Positions 45,038 through 54,700 of a stretch of DNA of 64,000 bases are shown piece after piece (the first letter of the stretch is position 1; every line of letters begins with the position of its first letter). A program made the translations under genes and the position numbers. The notes under the pieces are model-generated. The model was not told the DNA's origin, ran no database searches, and was given only the letters and a program-made list of their open reading frames with translations. The DNA lies in contig NZ_VFPT01000001.1 in the NCBI RefSeq assembly GCF_006716865.1, positions 516,001-580,000 on the forward strand, written 5' to 3'. This stretch comes from Roseinatronobacter monicus (GTDB lineage: Bacteria; Pseudomonadota; Alphaproteobacteria; Rhodobacterales; Rhodobacteraceae).

Positions 45038-46091
45038 GGCTGAAGAGCCTTTCACAGAGATAAAGGTCAGGATCGGGCCACAGCCCCCTGCACGGCTTGA
45101 TAAAGCCTTGGCGCGCGATGTGCCAGAGGGGCACGGCCTGTCGCGCTCTCGCGTGGTAAAACTGATCGAGGACGGGGCCGTGTCGCGCGAAGGCGAAGTT
45201 TTGGACAATGTGCGCCTGAAAGTGTCGGATGGCGATGTGTTGACTCTGCGCATGCGCCAGCCTGCGGAGGTGGAGACGCGCGCGCAGGAGATTGCACTGG
45301 ATATCATCTGGGAAGATGAGGAGCTGATCGTGCTGAACAAGCCTGCGGGCATGGTGGTGCATCCTGCCCCCGGCAGCCCGGACTACACGCTGGTCAACGC
45401 CTTGCTGCATCATTGTGGCGACAGCCTGTCGGGGATCGGTGGCGAGAAGCGGCCCGGAATTGTCCACCGGATTGACAAAGAGACGTCGGGCCTGCTGGTG
45501 GTGGCGAAATCCGACCGCGCCCATCAGGGGCTGGCGGCACAATTCGAGCGCCACACGGTCATGCGGCGCTATCTGGCGCTGGTGCATGGCGTGCCGGATG
45601 CCGGGGACCCGCGCCTGCGCGGCATGCGCGGGGTGAGTTTCGAGACAGGCAATATTTTGAAAGTGACCAGCCAGTTGGCCCGCAGCAAGACCGACCGCCA
45701 GAAGCAGGCGGTTGTCTGGGCGAATGGCCGCCATGCGATCACCCGTGCGCGCAGGCTGGAAAGTTTCGGCACCCCGCCGGCACTCGCCTTGCTGGAATGC
45801 TGGCTGGAGACAGGGCGCACGCATCAGATCCGTGTGCATCTGGCGCATGCGGGCCATGGGTTGGTGGGCGATCCGGTCTATGGGGGGCGGCGCAAGCTGT
45901 CCGAGCGCGCGCTGGGCGTGGACGGGGTGGCGGCTTGCGCTGGGTTTGCGCGGCAAGCGCTGCATGCCGCGACATTGGGGTTTGCGCACCCTGTGTCAGG
46001 CGAAATGCTTGATTTCTCTGCCCCCTTGCCGCCCGATATGGAGGGTTTGTTGGAGGTCTTGCGCATGTCACGCCCGAACACAACGCAGTGA
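45036..46091 (+). CDS. RluA-family (RluD-type) 23S rRNA pseudouridine synthase
   Basis: A 351-residue enzyme: N-terminal S4 RNA-binding domain (RLDKALARDVPEGHGLSRSRVVKLIEDGAV), catalytic HRIDKETSGLLVVAK (Asp), and ETGRTHQIRVHLAHAGHGLVGDPVYGG. AGGGGG precedes the ATG, which overlaps the divergent gene's start. RluD-type (positions 1911/1915/1917) is likely from the S4 domain and length. Confidence 0.92.
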   Translation: MAEEPFTEIKVRIGPQPPARLDKALARDVPEGHGLSRSRVVKLIEDGAVSREGEVLDNVRLKVSDGDVLTLRMRQPAEVETRAQEIALDIIWEDEELIVLNKPAGMVVHPAPGSPDYTLVNALLHHCGDSLSGIGGEKRPGIVHRIDKETSGLLVVAKSDRAHQGLAAQFERHTVMRRYLALVHGVPDAGDPRLRGMRGVSFETGNILKVTSQLARSKTDRQKQAVVWANGRHAITRARRLESFGTPPALALLECWLETGRTHQIRVHLAHAGHGLVGDPVYGGRRKLSERALGVDGVAACAGFARQALHAATLGFAHPVSGEMLDFSAPLPPDMEGLLEVLRMSRPNTTQ

Positions 46092-46120
46092 GCGTTGCGT
46101 CGGAAAGCCCGTGCCATGCG

Positions 46121-46180
46121 TATACTACATGTAAACTTTTGCGTGTTATCCGGGTATGATACGGTGCTGAGGTGCCGTAT
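46121..46180 (+). promoter_or_regulatory. rpoH leader: -10 element and hairpin
   Basis: TATACT at 46121-46126 is a good -10, though no matching -35 is obvious. A 6-bp stem ATACGG/CCGTAT with a 10-nt loop lies at 46159-46180, 37 bp before the rpoH start. It could shape the mRNA leader; it does not cover the ribosome site AAGGA. Confidence 0.35.
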
Positions 46181-46216
46181 TCGGTTCTGGCAAACACGCG
46201 TTCCAAGGATGGTAAG

Positions 46217-47116
46217 ATGAGCAGTTATACCAATTTACCCGCCCCAAGCCCGGAACAGGGCCTGAACCGCTATATGCAGGAAATACGCCGTTTTCCGATG
46301 TTGCAACCGGAAGAAGAATTTATGCTGGCCAAGCGTTGGGTTGATCATCAGGACACAGAGGCGGCGCATAAGCTGGTGACCAGCCATCTGCGATTGGCGG
46401 CAAAAATTGCAATGGGCTATCGCGGCTATGGGCTGCCACAGGCCGAGGTGATTTCTGAGGCCAATGTCGGGCTGATGCAGGCGGTAAAACGATTTGACCC
46501 TGACAAGGGTTTTCGTCTGGCGACCTATGCGATGTGGTGGATCAGGGCGTCTATTCAGGAATATGTCCTGCGGTCATGGTCGCTGGTCAAACTGGGCACG
46601 ACAAGCGCGCAGAAGAAGCTTTTTTTCAACCTGCGCAAGGCGAAATCCAAGATCGGCGCGCTGGAAGAAGGCGATTTGCGCCCAGAAAACGTGGCCCAGA
46701 TCGCGCGTGAACTCAATGTGACCGAGGATGAGGTCATCGCCATGAATCGCCGCCTGTCCGGGGGCGATTCGTCGCTGAACGCGACCATCGGCAGCGAAGA
46801 AGGCGCGTCAAGCTGGCAGGACTGGCTGGAGGATGAGGGCGCGGATCAGGCCAATGATTACGCCGAACGTGATGAGCTGGAATTGCGCCGGGAATTGCTG
46901 ATGGATGCAATGGATGTGCTGAACGAGCGCGAGCGGGATGTGCTGACACAACGCCGGTTGAGCGAAGAGCCTGTGACACTGGAAGACCTGTCACAGCGCT
47001 ATGATGTCAGCCGCGAACGTATTCGCCAGATTGAGGTGCGCGCATTTGAAAAACTTCAGGGGCGTATGCGCACTCTTGCGCGGGAAAAGGGTATGGCGAT
47101 CCCGGTGAGCAGTTAA
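46217..47116 (+). CDS. rpoH: RNA polymerase sigma factor RpoH (sigma32, RpoHI type)
   Basis: A 299-residue heat-shock sigma factor: start SSYTNLPAPSPEQGLNRYMQEIRRFPML, region 2 (TSHLRLAAKIAMGYRGYGLP, DKGFRLATYAMWWIRASIQEYVLRSWSLVK), the RpoH box AQKKLFFNLRKAK, and region 4 (LEDLSQRYDVSRERIRQIEVRAFEKLQ). The N-terminus matches RpoHI, not RpoHII. AAGGA precedes the start by seven bases. Confidence 0.96.
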   Translation: MSSYTNLPAPSPEQGLNRYMQEIRRFPMLQPEEEFMLAKRWVDHQDTEAAHKLVTSHLRLAAKIAMGYRGYGLPQAEVISEANVGLMQAVKRFDPDKGFRLATYAMWWIRASIQEYVLRSWSLVKLGTTSAQKKLFFNLRKAKSKIGALEEGDLRPENVAQIARELNVTEDEVIAMNRRLSGGDSSLNATIGSEEGASSWQDWLEDEGADQANDYAERDELELRRELLMDAMDVLNERERDVLTQRRLSEEPVTLEDLSQRYDVSRERIRQIEVRAFEKLQGRMRTLAREKGMAIPVSS

Positions 47117-47355
47117 TCGGCAGGTTCGGGGCGGTGTATCCCGTAGGTCTGGCCCTGATGGCAAATGCCGCAGGGCACCGCTCGACTTCGTAGATGGGAG
47201 AATAGTTTGCTGCATGTCGCATCTGCATGTGGCCCAATCGGCATTTAATATGAGGTTGAGGGGCAGCGTTCAACGGAGTGTGCCCCACCAGTCACTGACG
47301 GGGACAGCGAGGGTCGGGGGGCTGGCTGCGGTGAGGTCGTGCCTCGGATCAGATG

Positions 47356-48321
47356 TCAGTCGCCCAGCATCCAGACCCCGTCAGGAAAGAAGGCATGAAA
47401 GGCGAATGCGAAGGGCACGTCATGGGCAATATCGCGGCCCTGTTCATCGCGGACCCGAACTGATCCGACATCACGCCCAGAGGCGATATCGCGCGCATCC
47501 AGCGCGGAGGCCTGACCTGCGCGCCAGTCCAGCATCACACCTGCTTCGCGGATTTCGCCTTTCTCGCGCAACCGCGCGAAAGGCCATGCCCGGTTCTCGA
47601 CACGCACCACGCGTTCCAGCGGGTTTATTCCATGCGGCGGGTCTTCGCCCTGATACAGAAAGGGTCTGCTTGAGGTGTCGTAATTGACATAGGGGTTTGA
47701 CCCATAGGCACGCCGCCAATCAGGTTCGTCCATCACCAGCCCGTCGGGATGCTCCGTGAGAAAGCTGGCCCAATCTTCCATCCAGGCAGGCAATTGCATC
47801 AATTGCGTGCCCGCATGTTGGCCCACAACCCCTTTGCCCACGGCTTGTTGCCACCAGCTTTTGGTTTCGCGGTCATACATGATCATGTCGGAATGGCGCA
47901 GCTTGCCCGAGACGCCGAAAGTGAGCCGCTGCCCATCAATGCGCGCATCAAACACCATCGCTGAATTGCATAGCGGGCAATACGTCACCGCGATCGGCAG
48001 CCCGTCCACCACGTCATTCACGATCTCATGCCACATCAGATAGCGAATCGGATAGGCGCGCGCAGGGCCGTGTTCGGGGGCATAGGTCAGTACGGGTTCG
48101 CGCGCATCCAGCCGCTGTTCGCTTTGCGCCGCGATCAGCGCGGGGTTCCATATCGCGGGGATACCATCCTTGGGCGGTCCGCCCGAGATGATTTCGGCAA
48201 AATCGACCGTGCTGCGCGTGAAATCAGTATCGGGCCATTCCGCGCGCCATTGCGACGGGTCCGCATGGACCGCCCCAAGGCTGAGCAAGATCGCAGTGAC
48301 GCAGGTGGCAAGCATACGCAT
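47356..48321 (-). CDS. DUF3179 domain-containing secreted protein
   Basis: A 321-residue protein with a signal peptide (1-20, cleavage after VHA) and DUF3179 body: IPAIWNPALIAA, YPIRYLMWHEIVNDVVDGLPIAVTYCPLCNSAMVFD (conserved CPLC), and WWQQAVGKGVVGQHAG. The CxxC could bind metal or be redox-active. Function unknown. The 239-bp gap toward rpoH holds no recognised feature. Confidence 0.88.
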   Translation of the reverse strand: MRMLATCVTAILLSLGAVHADPSQWRAEWPDTDFTRSTVDFAEIISGGPPKDGIPAIWNPALIAAQSEQRLDAREPVLTYAPEHGPARAYPIRYLMWHEIVNDVVDGLPIAVTYCPLCNSAMVFDARIDGQRLTFGVSGKLRHSDMIMYDRETKSWWQQAVGKGVVGQHAGTQLMQLPAWMEDWASFLTEHPDGLVMDEPDWRRAYGSNPYVNYDTSSRPFLYQGEDPPHGINPLERVVRVENRAWPFARLREKGEIREAGVMLDWRAGQASALDARDIASGRDVGSVRVRDEQGRDIAHDVPFAFAFHAFFPDGVWMLGD

Positions 48322-48389
48322 CGGCTTTTCCCTTCGGCTGATGCTGAAATATACGTCACCATCCGCCGCAGGGTTACAAACCGCCTTGG

Positions 48390-48611
48390 TCAGAAATCGA
48401 TTGCGATGCCCTTTTTCTCCCAGTCGCCGTAGCGCACGGGTTCCGGCCCTTTGCGTCCGCCCAGTTCTGGTGGGCGCTGATCGGCTTGGGTCGCATCGCG
48501 GCGGGCATCGGCTTCGGCCAGCGCGCGTTGGGCGGCGGCGGGCAGGGTGGCGCGGCGCTCTGCCTCTGGTATGGGGGTGGGCTCATTTGGTGTGGGTGTA
48601 TCGTCGGACAT
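48390..48611 (-). CDS. Succinate dehydrogenase assembly factor 4 (DUF1674)
   Basis: A 73-residue protein ending in the SDHAF4/DUF1674 signature GPEPVRYGDWEKKGIAIDF; the N-terminal half is Pro/Ala/Glu-rich and disordered. It protects flavinylated SdhA during complex II assembly. It is divergent from rsmB (70-bp gap). Confidence 0.92.
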   Translation of the reverse strand: MSDDTPTPNEPTPIPEAERRATLPAAAQRALAEADARRDATQADQRPPELGGRKGPEPVRYGDWEKKGIAIDF

Positions 48612-48681
48612 GGGTGTTTTCCTTGCAACAGGCGTCCCCCCTGATATACCGCGCGGGCCTCAAAGGACAAGAAACCTGCTC

Positions 48682-49956
48682 ATGGCTGATGCCCCCTCTC
48701 TCGCGCCGCGTGCGGCAGCACTCGATCTGATATCCTCGGTTTTGCAGGATCGTCGCAGCCTGAGCGATGTGATCGCGCGCGCACCGGACAGCTTCGCGGG
48801 TTTGCCGCCTGAAGGGCGCGCCCGTGCGCAACGGCTTGCCAGTGAAACCTTTCGCCAGATGGGGCGGGCCGACGCGCATTTGCGCCGTGCCATGCGCAAA
48901 GCGCCGCCAGAGCCGGTGATGTGGGTGTTGCGCCTTGCCCTGACGGAAATGCATGTCATGGCCGCCCCCGCGCATGGGGTGATCAATGATGCGGTTGCCC
49001 TGACCCGCCGCGCAGGTCAGCCAAGGCTGGACGGGCTGGTCAATGCGGTGCTGCGCCAGTTGGGCGATGGGTTGGACTGGGCGTCTGCGCCCGCACCTCG
49101 CCTGCCGGACTGGCTGCGCGGGGCGTTGCAGAATGCTTACGGGGCCAAGGTGACTGCCGCGATAGAGGCGGCCCATCTGGTGCCCGCAGCTTTTGATCTG
49201 ACCCTGCGCGACACGCGCCCGGAGGGGCTGGAGGGCGAAGTTTTGCCCACGGGCAGCCTGCGCCTGCGCGATGCGGGCCAGATCTCGGCGTTGCCGGGCT
49301 ATGATTCGGGCCAATGGTGGGTGCAAGACGCCGCTGCCGCCCTGCCTGCGCGCTTGATCGGCGATGTGGCGGGCTTGCGCGTGCTGGACATCTGCGCGGC
49401 GCCGGGTGGCAAGACGATGCAACTGGCAGCACAGGGCGCACAGGTCACGGCGCTGGACATCTCGGCGGCGCGTATGGTGCGGTTGCGCGAAAACCTGACG
49501 CGCACGCAGCTTCAGGCGGAACTGGTTATCGCTGACGCGCTGGAATGGCAGCCTGAAGCGCCGTTTGATGCAATCTTGCTGGATGCGCCCTGTTCGGCCA
49601 CAGGCACCTTGCGCCGCCACCCTGAATTGCCGCTGATCCGCAGCAAGGAGGATGTGAAGGCATTGCGGGCGCTACAGGCCGCCCTGCTGGACCGGGTGCT
49701 TGATCCGGCACAAGGGCTGTTGCGGCCTGGCGGGCGGGTGGTGTTTTGCACCTGTTCGCTCTTGCCCAGCGAAGGGTCTGACCAGATCGCAGCCGCGCTT
49801 GCCCGCCACAGCATACAGGTTGTGTCCCCTGATCTGCCGGGCCTGCCGGAAGAATGGCGCTTGCCGGATGGGTGCTTGCGCACGCGGCCCGACTACTGGC
49901 CGGAATTGGGCGGGTTGGATGGTTTCTTCATCGCAGTGTTGCAACATAAGCAGTAA
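48682..49956 (+). CDS. rsmB: RsmB-family rRNA/RNA m5C methyltransferase
   Basis: A 424-residue protein: N-terminal NusB-like domain (AAALDLISSVLQDRRSLSDV, HGVINDAVALTRRAG) and SAM methyltransferase domain (VLDICAAPGGKTMQLAAQG, LLDAPCSATGTLRRHPE, FCTCSLLPSEG with the two catalytic-type cysteines). Probably 16S rRNA C967 methylation. The MADAPSLAPR start is by family fit; the ribosome site is weak. First of rsmB, heparinase-like, purH. Confidence 0.92.
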   Translation: MADAPSLAPRAAALDLISSVLQDRRSLSDVIARAPDSFAGLPPEGRARAQRLASETFRQMGRADAHLRRAMRKAPPEPVMWVLRLALTEMHVMAAPAHGVINDAVALTRRAGQPRLDGLVNAVLRQLGDGLDWASAPAPRLPDWLRGALQNAYGAKVTAAIEAAHLVPAAFDLTLRDTRPEGLEGEVLPTGSLRLRDAGQISALPGYDSGQWWVQDAAAALPARLIGDVAGLRVLDICAAPGGKTMQLAAQGAQVTALDISAARMVRLRENLTRTQLQAELVIADALEWQPEAPFDAILLDAPCSATGTLRRHPELPLIRSKEDVKALRALQAALLDRVLDPAQGLLRPGGRVVFCTCSLLPSEGSDQIAAALARHSIQVVSPDLPGLPEEWRLPDGCLRTRPDYWPELGGLDGFFIAVLQHKQ

Positions 49957-49974
49957 CAGCGGTGCTGTGCCGAA

Positions 49975-51828
49975 ATGCGGCGCGTCAGGCTTGCCGGATT
50001 GGGCATATCTTTGTACAGCCACAAGCAGATTTGCACAGAAAATTTTGCCCTGAGAGCCATCAGCAAAGAAGGCGCGGCTATTGTGAGTGACCCAAGCGCG
50101 ACCGGCAAAAACCAGATCAGGTTTACTGACCGCCTGTTGCTGCGCTGGTTGCTGCGGCGGGTGCAGGTGTCGGCGCTGGTGTCTGACCCCGAGCCACGCA
50201 TGGTTGGCCTTTATGCGCGCGGAAAACAGATGATGGCGGGAAATTTCCTTGTTGCGGGGGAATTGATCGAAACCTCTGGTGGGGTGCCGTTCAGCGCCAA
50301 AAGCGCCGCTGCCACCGATGCGCTGCACGGGTTTGGCTGGCTTGACCATCTGGCAGCCGTGGGCGACCGCGATGCGCGCGCGCTTGCGCAGGCCGGTTTG
50401 CAGGACTGGATCGCGCGGTTCGGGCAGGGTGCTGGCCCCGGTTGGGCGCCGGGACTGGCGGGCGCGCGCGTGATTCGCTGGATCGCCCATGCCGTGTTTC
50501 TGATGCAGGGCATGGATGCCAAGGGGCAAACGCTGTTTTTGCGCGCCCTTGCCCAGCATTCCGCCTATCTTGAACGCCGCGCAAGCCGTGCTGCGGCTGG
50601 CCTGCCACGGATCGAGGCGCAGGTTGGTTTGCTGTATACGACACTCTCGCTGGAGGGGTTGTCGGACCGTGTTGCATATGCAAGCGGCGCGGTGGTCAAG
50701 GCGGCGCGCACGCAGATCGCCGATGATGGCGGGATCACAACCCGCAACCCCGAGGAATTGCTGAAAGTCTTTGAGCTGCTGGTGTGGGCCGCGCAGGCCA
50801 TGACGGACCATGACCGCCCTGTCAGCGCGCAGTTTGTGGGGCTTCTGGACCGCATGGCAGGGGCGTTGCGCCTGTTGCGCCATGCCGATGGCGGCCTTGT
50901 GCGGTTTCACGGCGGCGGGCGGGGTCAGGAGGGCGCGCTGGCCGCAGCCTTGTCGCTGCATGATGGCATTAACCCTGCCCATGTCATCTCGCGCGCAGAT
51001 AAGGCGATGGGCTATGCCCGGCTGATGGCAGGGCGCAGCACTGTGATTATTGATGCGGCCCCACCCCCGCTGAAATCGGCCCCCATGCGCGCCCATGCCT
51101 CGACGCTTGCGTTCGAGTTGACCTCGAATCGGCGGCCGCTGATCGTGTCTTGCGGAGATGGGCACAAGTTCGGTGCGGAATGGCACCGCGCGAGTCGCGC
51201 CACCGCGTCGCATTCGACATTGGCGTTCGAGGGGTATTCCTCGTCGCGCTTTGCCAGCCAGCATCAGGCGCGGCTGGACCTTGCTGATGGGCCGCGTCAT
51301 GTAGGGGTCGAATTTCGGCATATGCCCCACGCCTATACCGTGCGCCTGAGCCATGACGGCTATCTGTCCAGTCACGGGCTTGAACATCTGCGCTATCTGG
51401 ACCTGTCCAGCGATGGGCGGGTGCTGACCGGCGAGGACAGTCTGATTTCGACCTCTAAGCGCGCGATGTCGCGCTTTGACGATGTGATGGCCCGCACAGG
51501 CGGGGCAGGTGTGCCCTTCGCGCTGCGCTTCCACCTGCACCCAGAGGCAGAACCCTCGTTGGATATGAATGGAACTGCGGTTTCCGTGGCCCTGCGTTCG
51601 GGCGAGATTTGGGTATTTCGTGCAGGTGGGCTGCACCTGACGCTTGCGCCTTCGGTGTATCTGGAGAAAGGCCGCCTGAAACCGCGCGCCAGCCAACAGA
51701 TCGTGTTGTCCTTGCGGGCCACAGGCTATACGACGCAGGTCATCTGGAGCCTTGCAAAGGCGCAAGAAACCCCGCTTGCGGTACGAGATACCTTACAAGC
51801 CGACCCGTTCGCGGTGCCCGAGCTTTAG
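49975..51828 (+). CDS. Heparinase II/III family protein
   Basis: A 617-residue protein with an alpha-barrel half (GWLDHLAAVGDRDARALAQ, GARVIRWIAHAVFL) and a C-terminal beta-sandwich heparinase II/III-like domain (VRFHGGGRGQEG, RPLIVSCGDGHKFGAEWHRASRATASHSTLAFEGYSSSRF). No clear export signal at the proposed N-terminus; a GTG start 109 bp later is possible. Its fixed position between rsmB and purH in this family hints at a core envelope or cell-wall role, not polysaccharide scavenging. Substrate unknown. Confidence 0.88.
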   Translation: MRRVRLAGLGISLYSHKQICTENFALRAISKEGAAIVSDPSATGKNQIRFTDRLLLRWLLRRVQVSALVSDPEPRMVGLYARGKQMMAGNFLVAGELIETSGGVPFSAKSAAATDALHGFGWLDHLAAVGDRDARALAQAGLQDWIARFGQGAGPGWAPGLAGARVIRWIAHAVFLMQGMDAKGQTLFLRALAQHSAYLERRASRAAAGLPRIEAQVGLLYTTLSLEGLSDRVAYASGAVVKAARTQIADDGGITTRNPEELLKVFELLVWAAQAMTDHDRPVSAQFVGLLDRMAGALRLLRHADGGLVRFHGGGRGQEGALAAALSLHDGINPAHVISRADKAMGYARLMAGRSTVIIDAAPPPLKSAPMRAHASTLAFELTSNRRPLIVSCGDGHKFGAEWHRASRATASHSTLAFEGYSSSRFASQHQARLDLADGPRHVGVEFRHMPHAYTVRLSHDGYLSSHGLEHLRYLDLSSDGRVLTGEDSLISTSKRAMSRFDDVMARTGGAGVPFALRFHLHPEAEPSLDMNGTAVSVALRSGEIWVFRAGGLHLTLAPSVYLEKGRLKPRASQQIVLSLRATGYTTQVIWSLAKAQETPLAVRDTLQADPFAVPEL

Positions 51829-51851
51829 AGAATGTGAACCAAGGATAAGAT

Positions 51852-53471
51852 ATGACTGATACGGCCTCTGCCAATCCGGCCCCTGTGAACCTTGCCCCTG
51901 TCAAACGCGCGCTGCTGTCTGTTTCGGACAAGACCGGGCTGATTGACCTTGCCAAAGCACTGGCTGCGCGCAAGGTCGAGCTGATCTCGACCGGGGGCAC
52001 GGCGCGTGCGCTGCGCGAGGCAGGTCTGGCCGTGCAGGATGTGGCCGATGTGACGGGTTTCCCCGAGATGATGGACGGGCGCGTCAAGACCTTGCACCCG
52101 GCGGTGCATGGTGGCCTGCTGGCCCTGCGCAATGACGCCGCGCATATGGGGTCCATGACCGCGCATGGTATCCGCCCGATTGATCTGCTGGTGGTCAATC
52201 TTTACCCGTTTGAACAAACCGTGGCGCGCGGGGGGGATTATGCCGAAGCGGTCGAGAATATCGACATCGGTGGCCCCGCCATGCTGCGCGCGGCTGCCAA
52301 GAACCATGCGTTTGTCACGGTTGTAACCGACCCTGATGACTACATTCCGCTATTGTCCGAACTGGACGCCGAGAATGGCAAGACGCGCCTGTCCTTCCGC
52401 CAGACGCTGGCGCAGCGCGCCTATGCGCACACGGCTGCCTACGACACTGCCGTCAGCACATGGATGGCGCAGGCCATTGGCCAGCCCACCCCGCGCCGCC
52501 GCGCCTTTGCGGGCACTCTGGCGCAGACCCTCCGCTATGGCGAGAACCCGCATCAACGGGCGGCGTTCTACCGCGACGGATCAACCCGTCCGGGGGTGGC
52601 AACCGCCGTGCAGCATCAGGGCAAGGAGTTGAGTTATAACAATATCAACGACACGGATGCAGCATTCGAGTTGGTGTCAGAGTTTTTGCCTGCTGACGGG
52701 CCAGCCTGCGCGATCATCAAGCACGCCAATCCTTGCGGTGTGGCGCGCGGTGCGTCACTGGCCGAAGCTTATGCGCGGGCCTATGATTGCGACCGCACCT
52801 CTGCCTTTGGCGGGATCATTGCACTGAACATGAAGCTGGATCTGGAAACCGCCAAGGCGATCACCGGCATCCTGACCGAAGTGGTCATCGCGCCCGCTGC
52901 CGATCAGGCTGCGATTGAACATTTCGCCACCAAGAAGAACCTGCGCCTGCTGACCTCCAAGGGGCTGGCCAATCCGGGGCTTGCCGGGCTTGCGTTCAAG
53001 CAGGTATCCGGCGGGTTTCTGGTGCAGGACCGCGACAATGGCATGATCCTGCCTGAAGATCTGAAAGTCGTGACCAAGCGTGCGCCAACCGAGGCCGAGT
53101 TGGCCGATCTGCTCTTCGCGTGGAAAGTGGCAAAGCATGTCAAATCCAATGCCATTATCTATGTTAAGGATCTGGCGACGGTCGGTGTGGGCGCAGGCCA
53201 GATGAGCCGTGTTGATTCGTCACGCATCGCCGCGCGTAAGGCGCAGGACATGGCCGAAGTGCTTGGGCTGGATGCACCGCTGACGCAAGGCTCGGTCGTG
53301 GCATCGGATGCGTTCTTTCCTTTCGCAGACGGGTTGCTGGCAGCAGCAGAGGCGGGCGCGCGCGCAGTCATCCAGCCGGGCGGATCACTGCGCGATGACG
53401 AGGTGATCGCCGCCGCAGATGCCGCCGGTTTGGCAATGGTCTTTACCGGCCAACGCCATTTTCGCCATTAA
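51852..53471 (+). CDS. purH: Bifunctional AICAR transformylase/IMP cyclohydrolase
   Basis: A 539-residue enzyme for the last two steps of IMP synthesis. N-terminal IMP cyclohydrolase ([32 protein letters not shown]) and C-terminal transformylase ([50 protein letters not shown]). Start follows a weak AAGGATAAG site 23 bp after the heparinase-like stop; lspA follows 13 bp later. Confidence 0.97.
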   Translation: MTDTASANPAPVNLAPVKRALLSVSDKTGLIDLAKALAARKVELISTGGTARALREAGLAVQDVADVTGFPEMMDGRVKTLHPAVHGGLLALRNDAAHMGSMTAHGIRPIDLLVVNLYPFEQTVARGGDYAEAVENIDIGGPAMLRAAAKNHAFVTVVTDPDDYIPLLSELDAENGKTRLSFRQTLAQRAYAHTAAYDTAVSTWMAQAIGQPTPRRRAFAGTLAQTLRYGENPHQRAAFYRDGSTRPGVATAVQHQGKELSYNNINDTDAAFELVSEFLPADGPACAIIKHANPCGVARGASLAEAYARAYDCDRTSAFGGIIALNMKLDLETAKAITGILTEVVIAPAADQAAIEHFATKKNLRLLTSKGLANPGLAGLAFKQVSGGFLVQDRDNGMILPEDLKVVTKRAPTEAELADLLFAWKVAKHVKSNAIIYVKDLATVGVGAGQMSRVDSSRIAARKAQDMAEVLGLDAPLTQGSVVASDAFFPFADGLLAAAEAGARAVIQPGGSLRDDEVIAAADAAGLAMVFTGQRHFRH

Positions 53472-53484
53472 GGAGCACCACGCA

Positions 53485-53967
53485 ATGCGCGTTGCAATAG
53501 GAACGCTTGGGCTGACAGTGATCGCGGATCAGGCCACCAAATGGTGGGTGATTGATCGGCTGGCGCTGGATCAGCGGTTGTTCATTCCGGTGTTCGACCC
53601 CTATCTGAATTTCGCCATGGCGTGGAATACCGGCATAAATTTCGGGCTGTTCGGGACCGACAGCGACATCATGCGCTATGCGCTGGTGGCGCTAGCGGTA
53701 TCGATCAGCGCCTTTGTCTGGGTCTGGGTCAAACACGAAGGGGCCACGCGCGGCCTGCAACTGGGCGCAGGATTGCTGATCGGGGGCGCGTTGGGCAATG
53801 TTATTGACCGGTTGCGCTGGGGCGCGGTGGCCGATTTCATCAACATGTCTTGTTGCGGGCTCAGAAATCCGTATTCTTTCAATATCGCAGATGCGGCGAT
53901 CTTTGCTGGTGCGTTTGCCCTGATTGTGTTTTCAGGGCGCAATACGTCGCAGCGGCAACAGAAGTGA
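53485..53967 (+). CDS. lspA: Lipoprotein signal peptidase (signal peptidase II)
   Basis: A 160-residue inner-membrane aspartic protease with four TM segments. Motifs: DQATKWWV, FAMAWNTGINFGLF, the catalytic Asp in GGALGNVIDRLRWGAVADFI and the second Asp in FNIADAAIFAGA. Cleaves lipoprotein signal peptides such as that of the next gene product. Starts after AAGGAG 13 bp from purH. Confidence 0.95.
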   Translation: MRVAIGTLGLTVIADQATKWWVIDRLALDQRLFIPVFDPYLNFAMAWNTGINFGLFGTDSDIMRYALVALAVSISAFVWVWVKHEGATRGLQLGAGLLIGGALGNVIDRLRWGAVADFINMSCCGLRNPYSFNIADAAIFAGAFALIVFSGRNTSQRQQK

Positions 53968-54053
53968 TATTGCGATTTGTCCATCGAGGGCGTGACGCAA
54001 AGATTAGAATGCGCTATGAGCAAGGCGTTGGATCGGAAGGAATGGGGGTCTTG

Positions 54054-54575
54054 ATGGCGGTCAGGCAGGTCATCTTCGCAGGGTTGGGCATTGCTGTGCT
54101 GTCGCTTAGCGGTTGTTCAGACAATGAGAATCCCATCCTGATGCATGCGGCCGCGCAAGAGCGGGGGCCGGATGAATTCGGCATTGTGCCCACCCGGCCA
54201 CTGGAAATGCCCACCAATCTAAGTGAATTGCCCCCGCCCAATCCTGCGGGCGCGAACCGTGTGGACCCGCAGCCACGGGCTGATATTGCACGTGCGCTGG
54301 GTGGAAATCCCGCCGCTGCGGTTACGCGCGGCACGGCGGATGGCGGCATCGTGAACCATGCCAGTCGCTTTGGCCGGTCCGAAGGTATCCGCGCGCAGTT
54401 GGCCGCAGAAGACCTTGAATTCCGGCAGCGCAATCGGGGCCGTCTGCTGGAGCGCTTGTTCTCGGTGAATGTCTATCACAACGCCTATGAGTTCATGTGG
54501 CTGGACAAATATGCCGAGCTGGAACGCTGGCGCCGTGCTGGTGCGCAAACACCAACGGCCCCACCGCGGGAATAA
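54054..54575 (+). CDS. DUF3035 family lipoprotein
   Basis: A 173-residue lipoprotein: signal peptide with lipobox LSLSGC (Cys near residue 21), then FGIVPTRPLEMPTNLSELPPPNPAGANR and a C-terminal helical part (LLERLFSVNVYHNAYEF). The ATG at 54054 has GGGGG five bases upstream; another ATG 12 bp earlier is too close to GGAAGG. Function unknown; it follows lspA by 86 bp. Confidence 0.85.
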   Translation: MAVRQVIFAGLGIAVLSLSGCSDNENPILMHAAAQERGPDEFGIVPTRPLEMPTNLSELPPPNPAGANRVDPQPRADIARALGGNPAAAVTRGTADGGIVNHASRFGRSEGIRAQLAAEDLEFRQRNRGRLLERLFSVNVYHNAYEFMWLDKYAELERWRRAGAQTPTAPPRE

Positions 54576-54700
54576 TCACTTCCGGCAGGGCTTTTGGCCG
54601 GTAATGTTTGCGTCGGGCTGCGGAAATTTATATTGATATCGCGCGTTTTGCGTTACCCTGCTAATATCGGCACATTGCCGTATTAGGGAGGAATACCAGA

